61,378 nt of DNA from an uncultured Bacteroides sp. (GTDB taxonomy: Bacteria > Bacteroidota > Bacteroidia > Bacteroidales > Bacteroidaceae), in NCBI GenBank assembly GCA_937890825.1, contig CALADS010000048.1:1-61378 (forward strand), given 5' to 3'. Position numbers and translations under genes: made by a program. Positions 1-8,221 of the stretch are shown one piece after another. Positions within the stretch are counted from its first letter, which is position 1. Every line of letters begins with the position of its first letter. The notes under the pieces are model-generated. The model was not told the DNA's origin, did not search any database, and saw only the letters and a list, made by a program, of their open reading frames with translations.

Positions 1-174
1 CGTGGGTTTTCCCCGCAGGTTATGGATGGTGTAACCAAAATAGCTGTTCAGGGTGAAAATATCGTTTATTCGTTAATAATTGCACATCGCAAGCCCATAT
101 ATCCAATAAACAACCACTTTACCATAGTAAAGAAAAAGGCAATAAATTTCGGTGAAATTATCCTGTATTTGTAG
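1..174 (+). other. open plus-strand frame running in from the left edge
   Basis: A plus-strand frame is open from base 1 to a TAG at 172-174 (57 codons, no stop). It could be the last part of a gene that starts outside the window, or chance. The residues (for example QVMDGVTKIAVQGEN) do not match a family I know, and the second half is AT-rich and looks non-coding. It matters only because this edge may be host DNA beside the phage. Confidence 0.15.
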
Positions 175-241
175 GCATAGTCCCAAATGATTTATCATAC
201 TGTAAGTATACCGGTTTTTAGGCCAAAAAGCAACAGATGAT

Positions 242-315
242 CGAAAAATAAAAGCCCCTGCAATTTTCACTCCAGCCCTATTATCGGCTAGTATGATTGT
301 TGCAGGGTCTTTTTC
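242..315 (-). terminator. terminator at the end of the late operon (probably bidirectional)
   Basis: CCCTGCAA at 256-263 pairs with TTGCAGGG at 300-307, with a smaller AGCC/GGCT stem inside the loop. A T-rich run follows on the minus side (A-rich 242-253 on plus) and TCTTTTTC follows on the plus side. It lies 34 bases or more beyond the holin stop, where late transcription should end. Confidence 0.6.
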
Positions 316-348
316 TATGTGTTGTTTAATGAAGAATGTACGTAAATA

Positions 349-609
349 TCAATTCACATTCTTCCGGTGCTGCTCCCGCAAAGCCTTGAGCTGCTTATTC
401 GCATCCAGAGCATCTTGGGTAAAAGCATTGTTCTTCCACCAAGCCACCAAAGATGCACCAACCGTCATACCCGTAGTGATAAAAGTCTCAAGTTCTGCAT
501 TTTCAATGGGGAGAATCGGGTGCCCAGTAGCACTCAAAATCTGGTTGGTCAGGGCAAGACCCAGAAGTGCAGTACGCACAATCGTGCCAGTTTCAATTTT
601 GTTTGCCAT
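349..609 (-). CDS. holin, SPP1 family
   Basis: An 86-residue inner-membrane protein that should time lysis by opening the membrane to the lysin. It matches the SPP1-type holin pattern: a TGTIVRTALLGLALTNQ first membrane segment, a short turn with GHPILPI, a second segment ITTGMTVGASLVAWW, then the characteristic KNNAFTQDA and a charged tail. Length is normal for the family (80-90). It is the last gene of the late operon, about 560 bases beyond the lysin gene, with one membrane protein gene between them. Family call is from recognised motifs. Confidence 0.88.
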   Translation of the reverse strand: MANKIETGTIVRTALLGLALTNQILSATGHPILPIENAELETFITTGMTVGASLVAWWKNNAFTQDALDANKQLKALREQHRKNVN

Positions 610-628
610 AAGTCATTTCCTTTCTTTA

Positions 629-1153
629 TCAGTCATCTTCTTGGGCAGAGATCGTTTGCACCGGCAGCGCTCGCATGGCAGGCTCGATTTTACCGTGAAC
701 AAAGCCATCTCCACCAAGTTTTTCATAATCCGAAAAAAGCTCCCAGAACACATCGGCCTCCATGATGTTCCAGGCGCCCTTACCGGTGTAATAGCGGTAC
801 GCTTCCAGCAGCCGATCCCGCAGCTCATTGCGCTTTAATGTGCGCTGCTCCTCGTCCATCTTCTGCAGCCGCTGGGCAGTCTGCTGCTGGCTACTTCTCA
901 GCTCGGCAATCTCGCCCCGCAGCTCATCCTGGATTTTCAGGCTCTGTGCTCTGTATTCGGGATACTTGTTAATGCTGTCCAACGCCTGAGCTAACTTCTC
1001 ATCCCGCTCCTGTTCGGCGTCGTGCCTTTCCACGATATAGCTCTTGACTTTGCGATAGATCATTGCCGCAAAGCTGACAGCTAAGCCCAGCTCCACAACC
1101 TGCCAGAGCGTAACACCACCAAAAATCAGCTTAAATTCTTCTGCTCCTGTCAC
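629..1153 (-). CDS. membrane-anchored coiled-coil protein of the lysis module
   Basis: A 174-residue protein with one hydrophobic segment near residues 14-32, then a long charged coiled coil (roughly 40-115, rich in E, Q, R and K) and a short globular end. It starts with GTG, preceded by AGGGGAGGGTGAC. Position between lysin and holin suggests a role in lysis (a second holin-like or spanin-like helper) or at the tail tip, but I do not recognise a named family. Similar small anchored proteins are common at this position in Clostridia phages. Confidence 0.6.
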   Translation of the reverse strand: MTGAEEFKLIFGGVTLWQVVELGLAVSFAAMIYRKVKSYIVERHDAEQERDEKLAQALDSINKYPEYRAQSLKIQDELRGEIAELRSSQQQTAQRLQKMDEEQRTLKRNELRDRLLEAYRYYTGKGAWNIMEADVFWELFSDYEKLGGDGFVHGKIEPAMRALPVQTISAQEDD

Positions 1154-1169
1154 ACGTCACCCTCCCCTC

Positions 1170-1859
1170 TCAAAAGCCATTCAGGCGTGCTCTGCGCATA
1201 ATGGCCGGGTAGTCCTTGTACGACACATCGCAGTCCAGCCTTTTGCCGAACCCTGCAATATCAAGAGCGTTAGTGCTGCTGTACTGCCACAGACCGTTCT
1301 GCACGGCGCTGGTGTCCACTTTCGTGTAGGCCGCTTCCCACTTGTCAAACGCTTTCAGTTCGCTAAGATTCGTATAGCTCTGGAAGAAATCCCGACTACA
1401 GTATACAGCTGCATAGTAGCCAGCCTGCTCGAAAATATCCAGGACCGTCTTGATAATCGTCGTGTTATCAGCTTTCACCTGAGCCCGGCTGCGGCCAGAG
1501 CCGTCCCGGCCGGTGTTAAACGGCTCGTACTCTACATCAAAGTAGATCGGGTAGTCCCACTTATGCCCTCGCAGCTGGTCCACCACCTGCCTGGCAGTGG
1601 CGGCTGCAGCCTCGGCAGAAGTATCGTAGCTGTAAAAATATGCGCCCATAGGCACGCCGTTGGTCTCACATCCAGCGACATTTGCCGTCCACTGCTTGTC
1701 CAGGATCAGCCCGCCCTTGCCATGCCGTGCGCTGTACCCGACTCGCAGAATGGCAAAACCAGGGCCCGCGCCACCATTCACCCTGCGCAGCTCTCTGGCC
1801 GTGCTCGCCCAGTCGATTTTCCCCTGGTGATGGGATACATCAATGCCGTAGGTTTTCAT
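1170..1859 (-). CDS. endolysin, GH25 lysozyme (N-acetylmuramidase)
   Basis: A 229-residue muramidase that should cut the peptidoglycan glycan backbone at the end of infection. The GH25 fold is visible: YGIDVSHHQG at residues 3-12 gives the first catalytic Asp, YFYSYDT follows near 75, and YFDVEYE near 105 carries the second acidic pair. The end (LDCDVSYKDYP) is the usual GH25 closing strand. There is no cell-wall binding repeat after it, so this is a single-domain lysin. The start is the ATG at 1857-1859, placed after GGAGG, which itself lies in a TCAAAATGG element; an upstream in-frame start would overlap the previous gene. No signal peptide, so it needs the holin. Confidence 0.93.
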   Translation of the reverse strand: MKTYGIDVSHHQGKIDWASTARELRRVNGGAGPGFAILRVGYSARHGKGGLILDKQWTANVAGCETNGVPMGAYFYSYDTSAEAAAATARQVVDQLRGHKWDYPIYFDVEYEPFNTGRDGSGRSRAQVKADNTTIIKTVLDIFEQAGYYAAVYCSRDFFQSYTNLSELKAFDKWEAAYTKVDTSAVQNGLWQYSSTNALDIAGFGKRLDCDVSYKDYPAIMRRARLNGF

Positions 1860-1866
1860 ACGTCCT

Positions 1867-1875
1867 CCATTTTGA
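1867..1875 (-). repeat. TCAAAATGG leader element, copy 1 of 14
   Basis: Coding-strand TCAAAATGG, here continuing into the GGAGG ribosome site of the lysin. Other exact copies: 2939-2947, 8198-8206, 9340-9348, 10648-10656, 19278-19286, 20465-20473, 21798-21806, 23843-23851, 25116-25124, 26775-26783, 29347-29355 (inside the terminase gene), 55160-55168 and 57585-57593. In 2939, 9340, 10648, 23843, 25116, 26775 and 57585 the ATG is the start codon. In most of the others the element lies a short way upstream of the start. Confidence 0.75.
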
Positions 1876-1878
1876 AAA

Positions 1879-2388
1879 TCATTCGTATATGAATAAAACA
1901 ACGCCGGACTCTAGTGCCGAGCCTGCACCGGGATCGTTGGTTTGACTTCTAAACTTATAGCCTCCAACTTCTCCAGCTTTATCAGCCATACCTGCCGTGT
2001 CCGCTCTTCCGTTTACGTTACCATGAAAATTACCATCCCATGGTGTAAAATAGCTACGAAAAACCCCTCCCGATGCAATCTGAAGCAAGCAGTTGGCATC
2101 GTTCAGCAAATTCAAGACTAGGCTTCCTTTATCTTGACCGGTCGTCTGGTAGTAGATTTCTGCGCCATTATTCGTCCCTTCCCAAGTAATCTTCTTGCCC
2201 CTCTCGGTATCTCCTACTGTGGGAAATCGGATGTTTCCATTTACCGTGCCGCCGCTTTTGTCAAACTTTTTCCCAAGTGCATCGCCAACGGCTTTCGCAT
2301 CTGCGGATGCGTTTTCCTTGCTTAATGTCGGATCTGTAATAAGGTTCAACGCACCTTCGCTGCCAACACTCATAGGACCAAACGCCAC
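1879..2388 (-). CDS. putative tail fibre or baseplate protein
   Basis: A 169-residue protein with the look of a short fibre tip: a charged and Ala-rich start (ASADAKAVGDALGKK), then repeated small beta-type segments with Asn and Gly (GGTVNGNIRFP, WDGNFHGNVNGRA). The last 25 residues (YKFRSQTNDPGAGSALESG) resemble the ends of many fibre proteins in Firmicutes phages. It lies between the XkdX-like gene and lysin. Specific binding target unknown. Confidence 0.6.
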   Translation of the reverse strand: MAFGPMSVGSEGALNLITDPTLSKENASADAKAVGDALGKKFDKSGGTVNGNIRFPTVGDTERGKKITWEGTNNGAEIYYQTTGQDKGSLVLNLLNDANCLLQIASGGVFRSYFTPWDGNFHGNVNGRADTAGMADKAGEVGGYKFRSQTNDPGAGSALESGVVLFIYE

Positions 2389-2432
2389 GTTTTTCTCCCC
2401 CTTCCTATCTGCAATTCATTAAAGACTCATTT

Positions 2433-2942
2433 TTATGCCTTGCCTACGATCTCGTCAAACTCAGTCTGGGTGATGCAGCCTTTGCGGACATACAGGCGCA
2501 GCATAGCCTCGCTGATGCGCCCCTGCTTCCAGCGGTGCTCAAGGGTGTCATGCATCGGGCTCTTGCCGCTCGGGACCTGTGCAAAGCCAGCCATCGGCTC
2601 AGTTACATCGGGCATCTGAAGCACCACCAGGTCCTCCAAAGCATCTGCCATACGGGTCTGATCGCTGATAGTTTCCACAGGAGGGGTATCCTCGAATTTC
2701 TCAATGGCATCCAAATACTGCTGGTCCGTAACACAGCCTGCAAAATCACAGCCCTGACGGCGCATCTCGGCTACAAAATCGTCAAAGATAAAGGCAACAC
2801 AGCCGTTAATAACACCGCCGCCAACAACCATCTTCGTCTTGCGACCCCAGGGGTAGCGGTTGAGCCACATTTCAGCAGTCAGTTCTTCGCCAATCGGAGT
2901 GAGTACAGAACTTTCATTGTCATAAATCGCATAACGTGCCAT
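2433..2942 (-). CDS. tail protein with XkdX-like carboxy end
   Basis: A 169-residue protein. The amino end (MARYAIYDNESSVLTPIGEE) looks like a baseplate accessory domain. The last about 30 residues (ISEAMLRLYVRKGCITQ followed by TEFDEIVG) match the short XkdX motif found at the end of tail operons in Bacillus and Clostridia phages. It starts in a TCAAAATGG element with an AAGGAGAAA site, and it follows directly after the kelch-like gene. Confidence 0.62.
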   Translation of the reverse strand: MARYAIYDNESSVLTPIGEELTAEMWLNRYPWGRKTKMVVGGGVINGCVAFIFDDFVAEMRRQGCDFAGCVTDQQYLDAIEKFEDTPPVETISDQTRMADALEDLVVLQMPDVTEPMAGFAQVPSGKSPMHDTLEHRWKQGRISEAMLRLYVRKGCITQTEFDEIVGKA

Positions 2943-2957
2943 TTTGATTTCTCCTTT

Positions 2958-4598
2958 TTATTGAATAAACTTAAAATATTCGACGGAGGATACATAACTG
3001 GTGCCATTATATCCACCACCGACCAAAGCATAATCGCCAACATAAGCCATTGCGTGTTGATTTCTTTTTCCTGACAAACGGTATGGCGTAGTAAGAGTGA
3101 GTGAGCTGTCATAAACATAAAAACCAGTCGAATAATCCTGCAATCCAGAGCTAGAATCGTTAATATAGCCGCCTGACACAACAATATTCCCGCCCATCGA
3201 AACGCTGGCCGCACCAGAACCATTAACGCTTCGTGATATTGTCGTGTGCGTCAAGCTTTTATCGTAAACATCGGTAAGCAGAAAATATCCACCCGCTGAA
3301 CCGTACCCCCCTGTAAAAATAGCATAAGCTTCATTTGAACCTGGAGCCATATTACCTTTTGGTTCCGAAAGCGGGGTTCCCGTTGTTCTGGTCAATGAGG
3401 AATCATAAACATCAACCGTACTGTAATAACTTCCGTTATACCCCCCTGCGAAGATTGCATAATTTCCAATCGATGCAGCTTTCAAGTCATATCGTGCAGC
3501 ACCAAGAGAAGATATACTCGTTTTGGTAAATGAAGAATTATAGGCATCAGCAGAGGATAACGGATATGATGCAGGTTGGGGACCATTGACTCCCCCAGCG
3601 AAGATCATATAATTTCCGACAACAGCACCCGCCAAGTCACTTTTTGTCTCTCTTAAACGGGAAAGACTCGATTTTGTCAGGGAATTATCATAGGTATCAA
3701 CATAGTCATCGTGTTTATAACCCATAAACACGCCTCTGTACCCGCCCGCAAAAACAGCACGTCCGTTAAAAGACAATGCAGTTCCACTTCCTTTTTCGAT
3801 ACTTAAACTAGAAATATTCTGCATTGTTAAAGACCGACTATATGCACGGGCACTCTTAACCTCAGAAAATGACGACCGGGGGTCCATTCCTCCCGCAAAA
3901 ATCGCATAGTCCGGCGTGGACGCTGCCGAGATATTTTTTGTTCCAACGTAATTTAGTGCAGGAGCCTCGCCATGTTCAACGCATTCTGGATTCGCCAAAT
4001 AAAACAATCTAGCTTTACCGTTTACGCCGACATATGCCTTGCGCACACGTCTAGCCTTTCCGTCGACACTAACATACTGCCTTCTCACACGTCTAGCCGC
4101 ATCTCTTGTTTCAGAGCCGACTTGTACCTGCTGCATTTCTTTGACAGTATGCGTCACAGAAAAAGCTCGAAGAAAAACATCTTCACACATTGACGAACCC
4201 GTGTGGTTATATACTTCAATCGTCCGCCCTGCTTTTATAGTGCCACTCCAAGCTTTATTAATTGAAGAACTTGTGGCCGAGGCAATGACTGCGCCGTTCA
4301 CTTTTACCCGGCATTCGCTATCGTAGTCAGGGTAGTCAGTATCATTCTCGTATCCACCATTATAATAAACCGTAAATGAGGCAGTCATATCCTTTTTTGC
4401 GACGAGAGTTGCTATTGTACTTGCAGTAGTGGTGCAATTTCCAAGATGAAATTCGCCGTCGTTCCAGTTTCCCTTATTGGTTGTAAAAAACTCGGCATTG
4501 TTTTGCGGGGTGACTTTTACGGTCTTAGATACCTCCACAGGACGCGTTTCGTAGATAGGAATTTGGGTGGATCGGCCAACATACATTCTCTTTGCCAT
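2958..4598 (-). CDS. kelch-like tail adhesin
   Basis: A 546-residue tail protein. Residues 1-190 form a beta-rich head, then two short repeats of R-R-V-R/K-x-x-Y-V plus V-x-G-K-A-R lead into the rest. From about residue 225 to the end there are roughly six units of about 45-50 residues, each with YAIFAGG or a variant (YMIFAGG, YALVGGG) and a VDVYDSSLT-type strand: the pattern of kelch repeats that fold as a beta propeller. This suggests a receptor-binding blade at the tail tip. I prefer the ATG at 4596-4598, six bases after GAGGTG, over a GTG two codons earlier. The gene is visibly richer in A and T than its neighbours, as expected of a recently acquired adhesin. Confidence 0.72.
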   Translation of the reverse strand: MAKRMYVGRSTQIPIYETRPVEVSKTVKVTPQNNAEFFTTNKGNWNDGEFHLGNCTTTASTIATLVAKKDMTASFTVYYNGGYENDTDYPDYDSECRVKVNGAVIASATSSSINKAWSGTIKAGRTIEVYNHTGSSMCEDVFLRAFSVTHTVKEMQQVQVGSETRDAARRVRRQYVSVDGKARRVRKAYVGVNGKARLFYLANPECVEHGEAPALNYVGTKNISAASTPDYAIFAGGMDPRSSFSEVKSARAYSRSLTMQNISSLSIEKGSGTALSFNGRAVFAGGYRGVFMGYKHDDYVDTYDNSLTKSSLSRLRETKSDLAGAVVGNYMIFAGGVNGPQPASYPLSSADAYNSSFTKTSISSLGAARYDLKAASIGNYAIFAGGYNGSYYSTVDVYDSSLTRTTGTPLSEPKGNMAPGSNEAYAIFTGGYGSAGGYFLLTDVYDKSLTHTTISRSVNGSGAASVSMGGNIVVSGGYINDSSSGLQDYSTGFYVYDSSLTLTTPYRLSGKRNQHAMAYVGDYALVGGGYNGTSYVSSVEYFKFIQ

Positions 4599-4609
4599 AT
4601 TCATTCACC

Positions 4610-5188
4610 TCATTCATAAACAAGATACAACGAGCCACTGGCAAGTGCGCTTTGACCGGCAACCAAATCTGTTGTGCTGATCTGCATGTTGACACCCACC
4701 GGACCAGCAGGTCCCTGTGGCCCCGTAGCACCTCTCGGACCCTGCGGACCTTGAGCGCCAGTAGCACCAGTCGCACCTCTCGGACCCTGCGGACCAGTAG
4801 CGCCTGTTTCACCCTTTGCCCCTGGAACGCCTTGTGGTCCTTGAGCGCCGGTGTCACCTTTAGGTCCCTGGATACCCTGTAAACCACGAGGCCCGGTATC
4901 ACCCTTGTCACCCTTATCGCCCTTTTCGCCTTTAGCTCCTGGCAAACCTTGTGGCCCCTGAGCACCCATAGCTCCATCCTTACCGGGCAAACCCTGTGGG
5001 CCTTGTGGTCCAGTATCTCCCTTGTCTCCTTTGTCTCCCTTAAATGCACCCGTAGCCGCCATTTCTTCAAGCGCCGCCTTTGCTGCATTAGCGGCATTAG
5101 CTGCTGCGGCCTGTGCTTTTTTCACAGCTTCCTTAATTGCGTCGGGGATTTCATGAATACCTCCAACGTTTACAAGTCCCCATGCCAT
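4610..5188 (-). CDS. collagen-like tail fibre protein
   Basis: A 192-residue protein. Residues 1-48 carry an Ala-rich helix (QAAAANAANAAKAALEEM) that could trimerise. Residues about 50-167 are Gly-X-Y triplets (GDKGDKGDTGPQGPQG style), then a 25-residue end cap ending SLYLVYE. Such collagen-like stalks in phage fibres are known to act as flexible trimeric rods. The codons in the repeat vary, so it is an old repeat and not a recent tandem expansion. The stop is 12 bases before the kelch-like gene start; the two may form one appendage. Confidence 0.82.
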   Translation of the reverse strand: MAWGLVNVGGIHEIPDAIKEAVKKAQAAAANAANAAKAALEEMAATGAFKGDKGDKGDTGPQGPQGLPGKDGAMGAQGPQGLPGAKGEKGDKGDKGDTGPRGLQGIQGPKGDTGAQGPQGVPGAKGETGATGPQGPRGATGATGAQGPQGPRGATGPQGPAGPVGVNMQISTTDLVAGQSALASGSLYLVYE

Positions 5189-5192
5189 AAAA

Positions 5193-5612
5193 TTATCCCT
5201 CCTTTGGTTTCTGTTCTCCTTGTGAAATCAAATATGAAGCGTTTAAAACTTCAGTTGGGGCGGTTTGTGCCCAAAGACTGATCTTGCCATTTTGTGTTGC
5301 ACAGGTTTGGCACAAGCCACATTTAGCTGCGGCAGCGAGACTATTCGGAGACAAGGTAATGCTCACATAATCGTCTGATTTCACTTCTTTAACTGTAATA
5401 TCGCAACGCAAAGGGTAATTTGGCCAGGCACTATCCGATACCCAACCCGTAGGGGGGATTGCGATTGATACAGAAGATATACGGTCGGCTTTAGCCCTTT
5501 CCATTTCTTGCATAGCATCCAGCGTGGCGGCGGATAATTCACTAATAAGCTTGGATGCACACACCTTTGCGCCCTGTGCAGTAAGTTTCAGGTGTTCTAA
5601 AAGTGCGATCAC
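5193..5612 (-). CDS. small baseplate/fibre protein with a P-x-TGW domain
   Basis: A 139-residue protein starting with GTG, eight bases after AGGAGG. After a helical start (residues 1-45), it carries a domain that begins SIAIPPTGWVSDS, continues with YPLRCDITV and contains an AAKCGLCQ segment and a WAQTAPTE strand. The same layout occurs in the products of 7160-8149 and, twice, of 8222-9343, so this is a shared tail-module domain, perhaps a carbohydrate-binding or structural beta sandwich. Function not established. Confidence 0.6.
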   Translation of the reverse strand: MIALLEHLKLTAQGAKVCASKLISELSAATLDAMQEMERAKADRISSVSIAIPPTGWVSDSAWPNYPLRCDITVKEVKSDDYVSITLSPNSLAAAAKCGLCQTCATQNGKISLWAQTAPTEVLNASYLISQGEQKPKEG

Positions 5613-5631
5613 TCATCACGCCTCCTCTCAC

Positions 5632-5665
5632 AAAAAAGGGGAGACCGTCACATGACAGTCCCCCC
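5632..5665 (-). terminator. rho-independent terminator inside the tail operon
   Basis: The minus strand reads GGGGGACTGTCA, a short loop, TGACGGTCTCCCC and six Ts. It lies between the stop at 5683 and the next GTG start at 5612. It could attenuate transcription into the last fibre and lysis genes. Confidence 0.7.
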
Positions 5666-5682
5666 ACGACACGATTTAATAA

Positions 5683-6561
5683 TTAAGCGCCGAAAACTTC
5701 ATTCAACATAGCAGTCACATCCTCAGTGGATGCGATAGAGCCATGCACCACATCACTCGGCTCCTTGTAAACCTGAGTCTCAACGCCATTGATCTTGATG
5801 TTGCCATTGGTTGCGGACTTCTCCGCCCTGGTGGCGTTCGTCGCAATGCCGTCCAGCTTGCTGCCCTCGGCATCGGTCATCAGGCGCTTGCCAGCCTCAG
5901 CAGCCACAAAGTCAGCAGCCTTCTTGCCGCTGTCGGTCAGGTTGCCGCTGGCGTCCAGACCAGCAAAGTTGCCGTTTACAGCAGGTTTCACCTTGTCTGC
6001 CTTACCAGAAACATCAGTTGTCATGGGTTTCGGAACATACAGACCGTCAGCACGAACCTTCAGAGCGTTGTTTGCCGCCTTGCTGATGTTGACCTTTACA
6101 TCCACCTCGTACCCGGCAATGGTCACGGTGGTGGATGCGTCCTTACCGGAAACCTTCGCCTTGTAAGTATCAACCAGAGAAGCCATGCCCATAAAGGAGT
6201 AGGTGACGGAACCATCACTACCCTTTACAGCCAGCACCATGACCGGCTTGCCGTTCAGGCCGGGGTCCTCAGAGCCGGGGTAGGTCTCAAGCGACCAGGT
6301 AAACTGGGGAACAAAGGCGGTCTTGGCTTGGTCCAACACCATCTCCACCGGGAAATCGAACTCAAAGGCGGCAACGCCGGTCTTGTCGGTGCTGGTGAAC
6401 AGCTTGATCTTGTTACCCTCCACCTTGCCGCTCTTGAATGCAGCATTAGCGGCAGCCTTAACGGGGGCCAGCTCAGTCTTCTTGGCAAAGTCAGAGACAA
6501 TCTTCTCAGCCAGAGCCTTCAGGGACGCGAGTTTAGCCAGCTTATTAACATCGTATGCCAT
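5683..6561 (-). CDS. putative tail/head fibre protein
   Basis: A 292-residue protein with an amino-terminal helix (VNKLAKLASLKALAEKI), a central beta-rich part, and a fibre-like section near residues 185-225 (NGNFAGLDASGNLTDSGKKAADF) typical of fibres and head fibres in Firmicutes phages. The last 13 residues (TEDVTAMLNEVFGA) share a pattern with the ends of the next genes upstream. It lies among the baseplate genes. Confidence 0.6.
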   Translation of the reverse strand: MAYDVNKLAKLASLKALAEKIVSDFAKKTELAPVKAAANAAFKSGKVEGNKIKLFTSTDKTGVAAFEFDFPVEMVLDQAKTAFVPQFTWSLETYPGSEDPGLNGKPVMVLAVKGSDGSVTYSFMGMASLVDTYKAKVSGKDASTTVTIAGYEVDVKVNISKAANNALKVRADGLYVPKPMTTDVSGKADKVKPAVNGNFAGLDASGNLTDSGKKAADFVAAEAGKRLMTDAEGSKLDGIATNATRAEKSATNGNIKINGVETQVYKEPSDVVHGSIASTEDVTAMLNEVFGA

Positions 6562-6585
6562 AATAAAATACCTCCTGAATTATCA

Positions 6586-7131
6586 TCAACCGAAAATTTC
6601 TTTGATCATTTCATTGGCTTCCGCCTCTGATGCAATGGAAACGCCAGCCGCCCACTTGGAGCCATCGTAGAAGTAAGCAGCCTGCTCATAGGTGCTGCCC
6701 TCCACGGTGGTGACCACCACAAACACATCGCCCTTTTTGGGCTTTGCATCCGGGTGCTGTGCAAAGTAGCCGGTGATCACGCTCTCATCCGAGGCGGTCA
6801 GATCCTCCTTGGTCGCCGTATAGACCGTGCCGCCCAGCCCGCCGGAGACGGCTTCCAGCTGCTCCTTGGTGGCATAGCCGGTCAGGTCCACGGTGGTGTC
6901 ATCCAGCAGGACAACAGCCCCCTCGACCTTGGCGTAGATGTCGTAGTGCTGGGTCTTCTTGTTCATGACCAGGTACAGGATATTCTCCTTGGCCGTGCCA
7001 GCATCGGGGACGGCCTCGACCTTCTCAAAGTGGGCGTGGCCGGTCTTGGCGATGTCCTTCGCCCACTCGGTCTGCGCCCGCTGCACCGCAGTCTTGAGCG
7101 CTTCGAGAGTTACAAATTTGTTGTTAGCCAT
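6586..7131 (-). CDS. putative tail/baseplate protein
   Basis: A 181-residue protein. It has a helix at the start (FVTLEALKTAVQRAQTEW), a middle beta domain around residues 45-80 and the end EANEMIKEIFG, again the shared terminal pattern. No named family. Same operon and spacing as its neighbours. Its DNA is clearly GC-richer than the kelch-like gene. Confidence 0.55.
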   Translation of the reverse strand: MANNKFVTLEALKTAVQRAQTEWAKDIAKTGHAHFEKVEAVPDAGTAKENILYLVMNKKTQHYDIYAKVEGAVVLLDDTTVDLTGYATKEQLEAVSGGLGGTVYTATKEDLTASDESVITGYFAQHPDAKPKKGDVFVVVTTVEGSTYEQAAYFYDGSKWAAGVSIASEAEANEMIKEIFG

Positions 7132-7159
7132 ATAAACCTCCCATTGTTTCTTTTATACT

Positions 7160-8149
7160 TCAAATATCCGTAGGGAAGATTTCATCCAGCATCTTTTCGA
7201 TGTCAGTGCCAGATACGACCTCCTCCGACGAAATACCTGCCGACGCTGTAATTGTGCCGTCCACAGAAGCAGTGATACCCGAGCCGATTTTTACGCCGCC
7301 CAGCCGAGTCGCTGTTGCCACCGGCAACACATAACCACCACTGCTAACCACTCCAACCATGTTGCCAGGCGTCATCAGTAGTACCGTTGCAGCCAGGTCT
7401 TTCTTTGGCGGTAATTGTGCCCAGAAGCGAAGTGTACCAGCGCTGGCCTGTACAGCAGGACATAAACCAGCCGCACTGGCGGTCTCCAAATCTGTTTTAT
7501 GAAGCGCCACACTTGGATACACTATCTCTGTTGCCCCTTCAACATTAACGTCGATCGTGTATCTCAACGCTGTGCTTTCATCGGATACTGGAGCTTGTGT
7601 CCAACCTGTTGACGGAATCACAATATCTGTGATCTGTGCCGATCCATTGGCAGCCGCTTGTATCATGGCGTTCACTTCACTCTGTGTCTGATACCCCTGG
7701 TCGTTCTCCACCTGCGAAACTTTTGTCGGCACCAAAATATCCACGGTCTTCGCTTCGTCTGCGGTCAAGGGTTCTCCGTTCACCTTCACCCCTTCCACCG
7801 CATTCGCCTGGTATCCGGCGTCGTTGATAAATTCGCTCACTCGGGTGGGGATGCTGATATGTACCCTCTTTCCTTCCCCGGTGGGCAGCGTCATACCATT
7901 CACCTGGACATGCTCGATCACATTTTCCTGGTAATGGGCGTCGTTCTCCAGTTGGGTCAGTTTCGTAGGCACCGGAATATCCACGGTCTTATTCGCACCA
8001 ATATTCATCGGTGTTCCGTTTACCGTTATCTTTTCAATCAGATTTTTCTGTGCACCTGTACGCTCCAGCACCTGGACCCGTTCTGAGATATCTGCACTTA
8101 TTCGTTTAAGCCCTTCTCCCAGCTTCTGCAGTTGAGAAAGGGTCGCCAT
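7160..8149 (-). CDS. baseplate upper/fibre protein with three internal repeats
   Basis: A 329-residue protein. After a coiled start (residues 1-35) there are three units of about 40 residues built as VNGxx..., VDIxVPTK and a QVENDQGYQ-like turn: VNGTPMNIGANKTVDIPVPT, VNGMTLPTGEGKRVHISIPT and VNGEPLTADEAKTVDILVPT. Then follows a P-x-TGW domain (VIPSTGWTQ) and the shared end (IEKMLDEIFP). I chose the ATG at 8147-8149, which has AGGAG eight bases before it, over an ATG six codons upstream. Confidence 0.6.
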   Translation of the reverse strand: MATLSQLQKLGEGLKRISADISERVQVLERTGAQKNLIEKITVNGTPMNIGANKTVDIPVPTKLTQLENDAHYQENVIEHVQVNGMTLPTGEGKRVHISIPTRVSEFINDAGYQANAVEGVKVNGEPLTADEAKTVDILVPTKVSQVENDQGYQTQSEVNAMIQAAANGSAQITDIVIPSTGWTQAPVSDESTALRYTIDVNVEGATEIVYPSVALHKTDLETASAAGLCPAVQASAGTLRFWAQLPPKKDLAATVLLMTPGNMVGVVSSGGYVLPVATATRLGGVKIGSGITASVDGTITASAGISSEEVVSGTDIEKMLDEIFPTDI

Positions 8150-8221
8150 GATCAATTCTCCTGCCATGTTATCCTTTCCGCCCTATCTCTCAAGGCTCCA
8201 TTTTGATTTGCTTAAACTCCT

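Noticed and set aside
73..270. 65-codon minus-strand frame beyond the holin
   Set aside because: It lies mostly past the operon terminator, has no ribosome site and shows random-looking composition.
4610..5188. Collagen-like repeat as an assembly artefact
   Set aside because: Codons differ between triplets, so it is a real, old repeat.
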